The notes below the pieces were generated by a model. It searched no databases. It saw only the letters and a list, made by a program, of their open reading frames with translations, and was not told the origin of the DNA. This document shows, piece by piece, positions 16,408-16,636 of a stretch of 16,636 nucleotides of DNA (the first letter of the stretch is position 1; the number at the start of each line of letters is the position of its first letter). Location of the stretch: positions 1 through 16,636 of the forward strand of contig CAZPMT010000130.1 of NCBI GenBank assembly GCA_964587655.1. Reading direction: 5' to 3'. The stretch is from CAZPMT01 sp964587655 (lineage in GTDB: Bacteria; Hydrogenedentota; Hydrogenedentia; Hydrogenedentales; SLHB01). The position numbers and the translations under genes are program-made.

Positions 16408-16479
16408 TTAGTCCAACGCATGGCGGTCAATGCCGTGTTTCTTGAGGCGGTATTGAAGGGTCTTGTAGGTCTTCGTCTG
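16408..16479 (-). pseudogene. C-terminal remnant of an NtrC-type Fis DNA-binding domain
   Basis: On the minus strand, before a TAA at 16410-16408, the frame reads KTLQYRLKKHGID followed by a short tail. This is the closing helix of the Fis-type helix-turn-helix found in sigma54-dependent (NtrC-family) regulators. The frame is open for only 46 codons (back to a TGA at about 16546) and has no matching first helix or AAA domain upstream. It therefore looks like a remnant or a frameshifted gene end rather than a complete gene. The match is short. Confidence 0.45.
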
Positions 16480-16588
16480 CCTTCTCAAACCATCCCCTGA
16501 CTTCCTCCCGTTTCTCAGAGCGTGTACGGAAAGTGTCCGCGCCGTTCACATGGGGAATCGCAACCTATCTGGAAGCGCTGGCCATGTA

Positions 16589-16609
16589 GGTCCGGTTACA
16601 AACCGGACC
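16589..16609. repeat. Short perfect hairpin GGTCCGGTT/AACCGGACC
   Basis: Nine-nucleotide arms (16589-16597 and 16601-16609) pair perfectly across a 3-nt ACA loop. It lies outside any gene and looks like a small dispersed palindromic repeat; only one copy is in the window. There is no T tract to support a terminator. Confidence 0.6.
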
Positions 16610-16636
16610 CTGGAGTTTCTACATTATCATGCTGCG

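Overview
This looks like a stretch of a moderately high-GC bacterial chromosome from an uncultured, free-living, saprophytic lineage. The mix is a RhaT-type sugar transporter, a Gfo/Idh/MocA dehydrogenase, a Tat-exported aldo/keto reductase, large secreted glycoside-hydrolase-like proteins and abundant palindromic dispersed repeats. That combination resembles Candidatus Hydrogenedentota or planctomycete-type metagenome genomes. The assignment is an inference from gene content; no marker gene here settles it.

Layout. 111-2235 (+): a two-gene unit of a RhaT-like permease and a Gfo/Idh/MocA oxidoreductase, probably sugar or sugar-acid uptake and oxidation. 2236-2601: a spacer with a long GC-rich hairpin repeat, a near-consensus sigma70 promoter and a leader of about 110 nt. 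2602-3840 (+): a coiled-coil protein ending in an MshEN-type (GspE N-terminal, c-di-GMP-binding family) domain with no ATPase attached. 3841-4146: a nested palindromic element, with imperfect terminal inverted repeats ending in TA around a perfect 41-nt inverted repeat. 4147-5037 (+): a Tat-signal aldo/keto reductase. 5069-6013 (-): an NAD-dependent sugar-nucleotide epimerase/dehydratase, convergent with it.

6145-6334 (+): tRNA-Gln(CUG) and tRNA-Glu(CUC) behind a good sigma70 promoter. 6335-6635: non-coding with a heptanucleotide tandem repeat. 6636-7526 (-): a radical SAM protein with an additional C-terminal cysteine cluster, in visibly less GC-rich DNA. 7646-10276 (-): a large secreted DUF6259/glycoside-hydrolase-like protein with Asp-rich calcium-binding-type repeats and a C-terminal membrane segment. 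10560-11099 (+): an isochorismatase-family hydrolase. 11139-11232: a second copy of the GC-rich hairpin. 11268-12491 (+): a secreted TIM-barrel-like glycoside hydrolase candidate.

12500-16347 (-): a peptide-use cluster of two oligopeptide-type ABC ATPases (OppD-like then OppF-like, GTGA-overlapping) followed by oligoendopeptidase F, which also has its own promoter. The transporter permeases and binding protein are not in the window. 16348-16636: the C-terminal piece of an NtrC/Fis-type DNA-binding domain and a short perfect hairpin. The genes are mostly ordinary. The most unusual material is the stand-alone coiled-coil/MshEN protein, the two classes of palindromic repeats, and the radical SAM gene beside the tRNAs.
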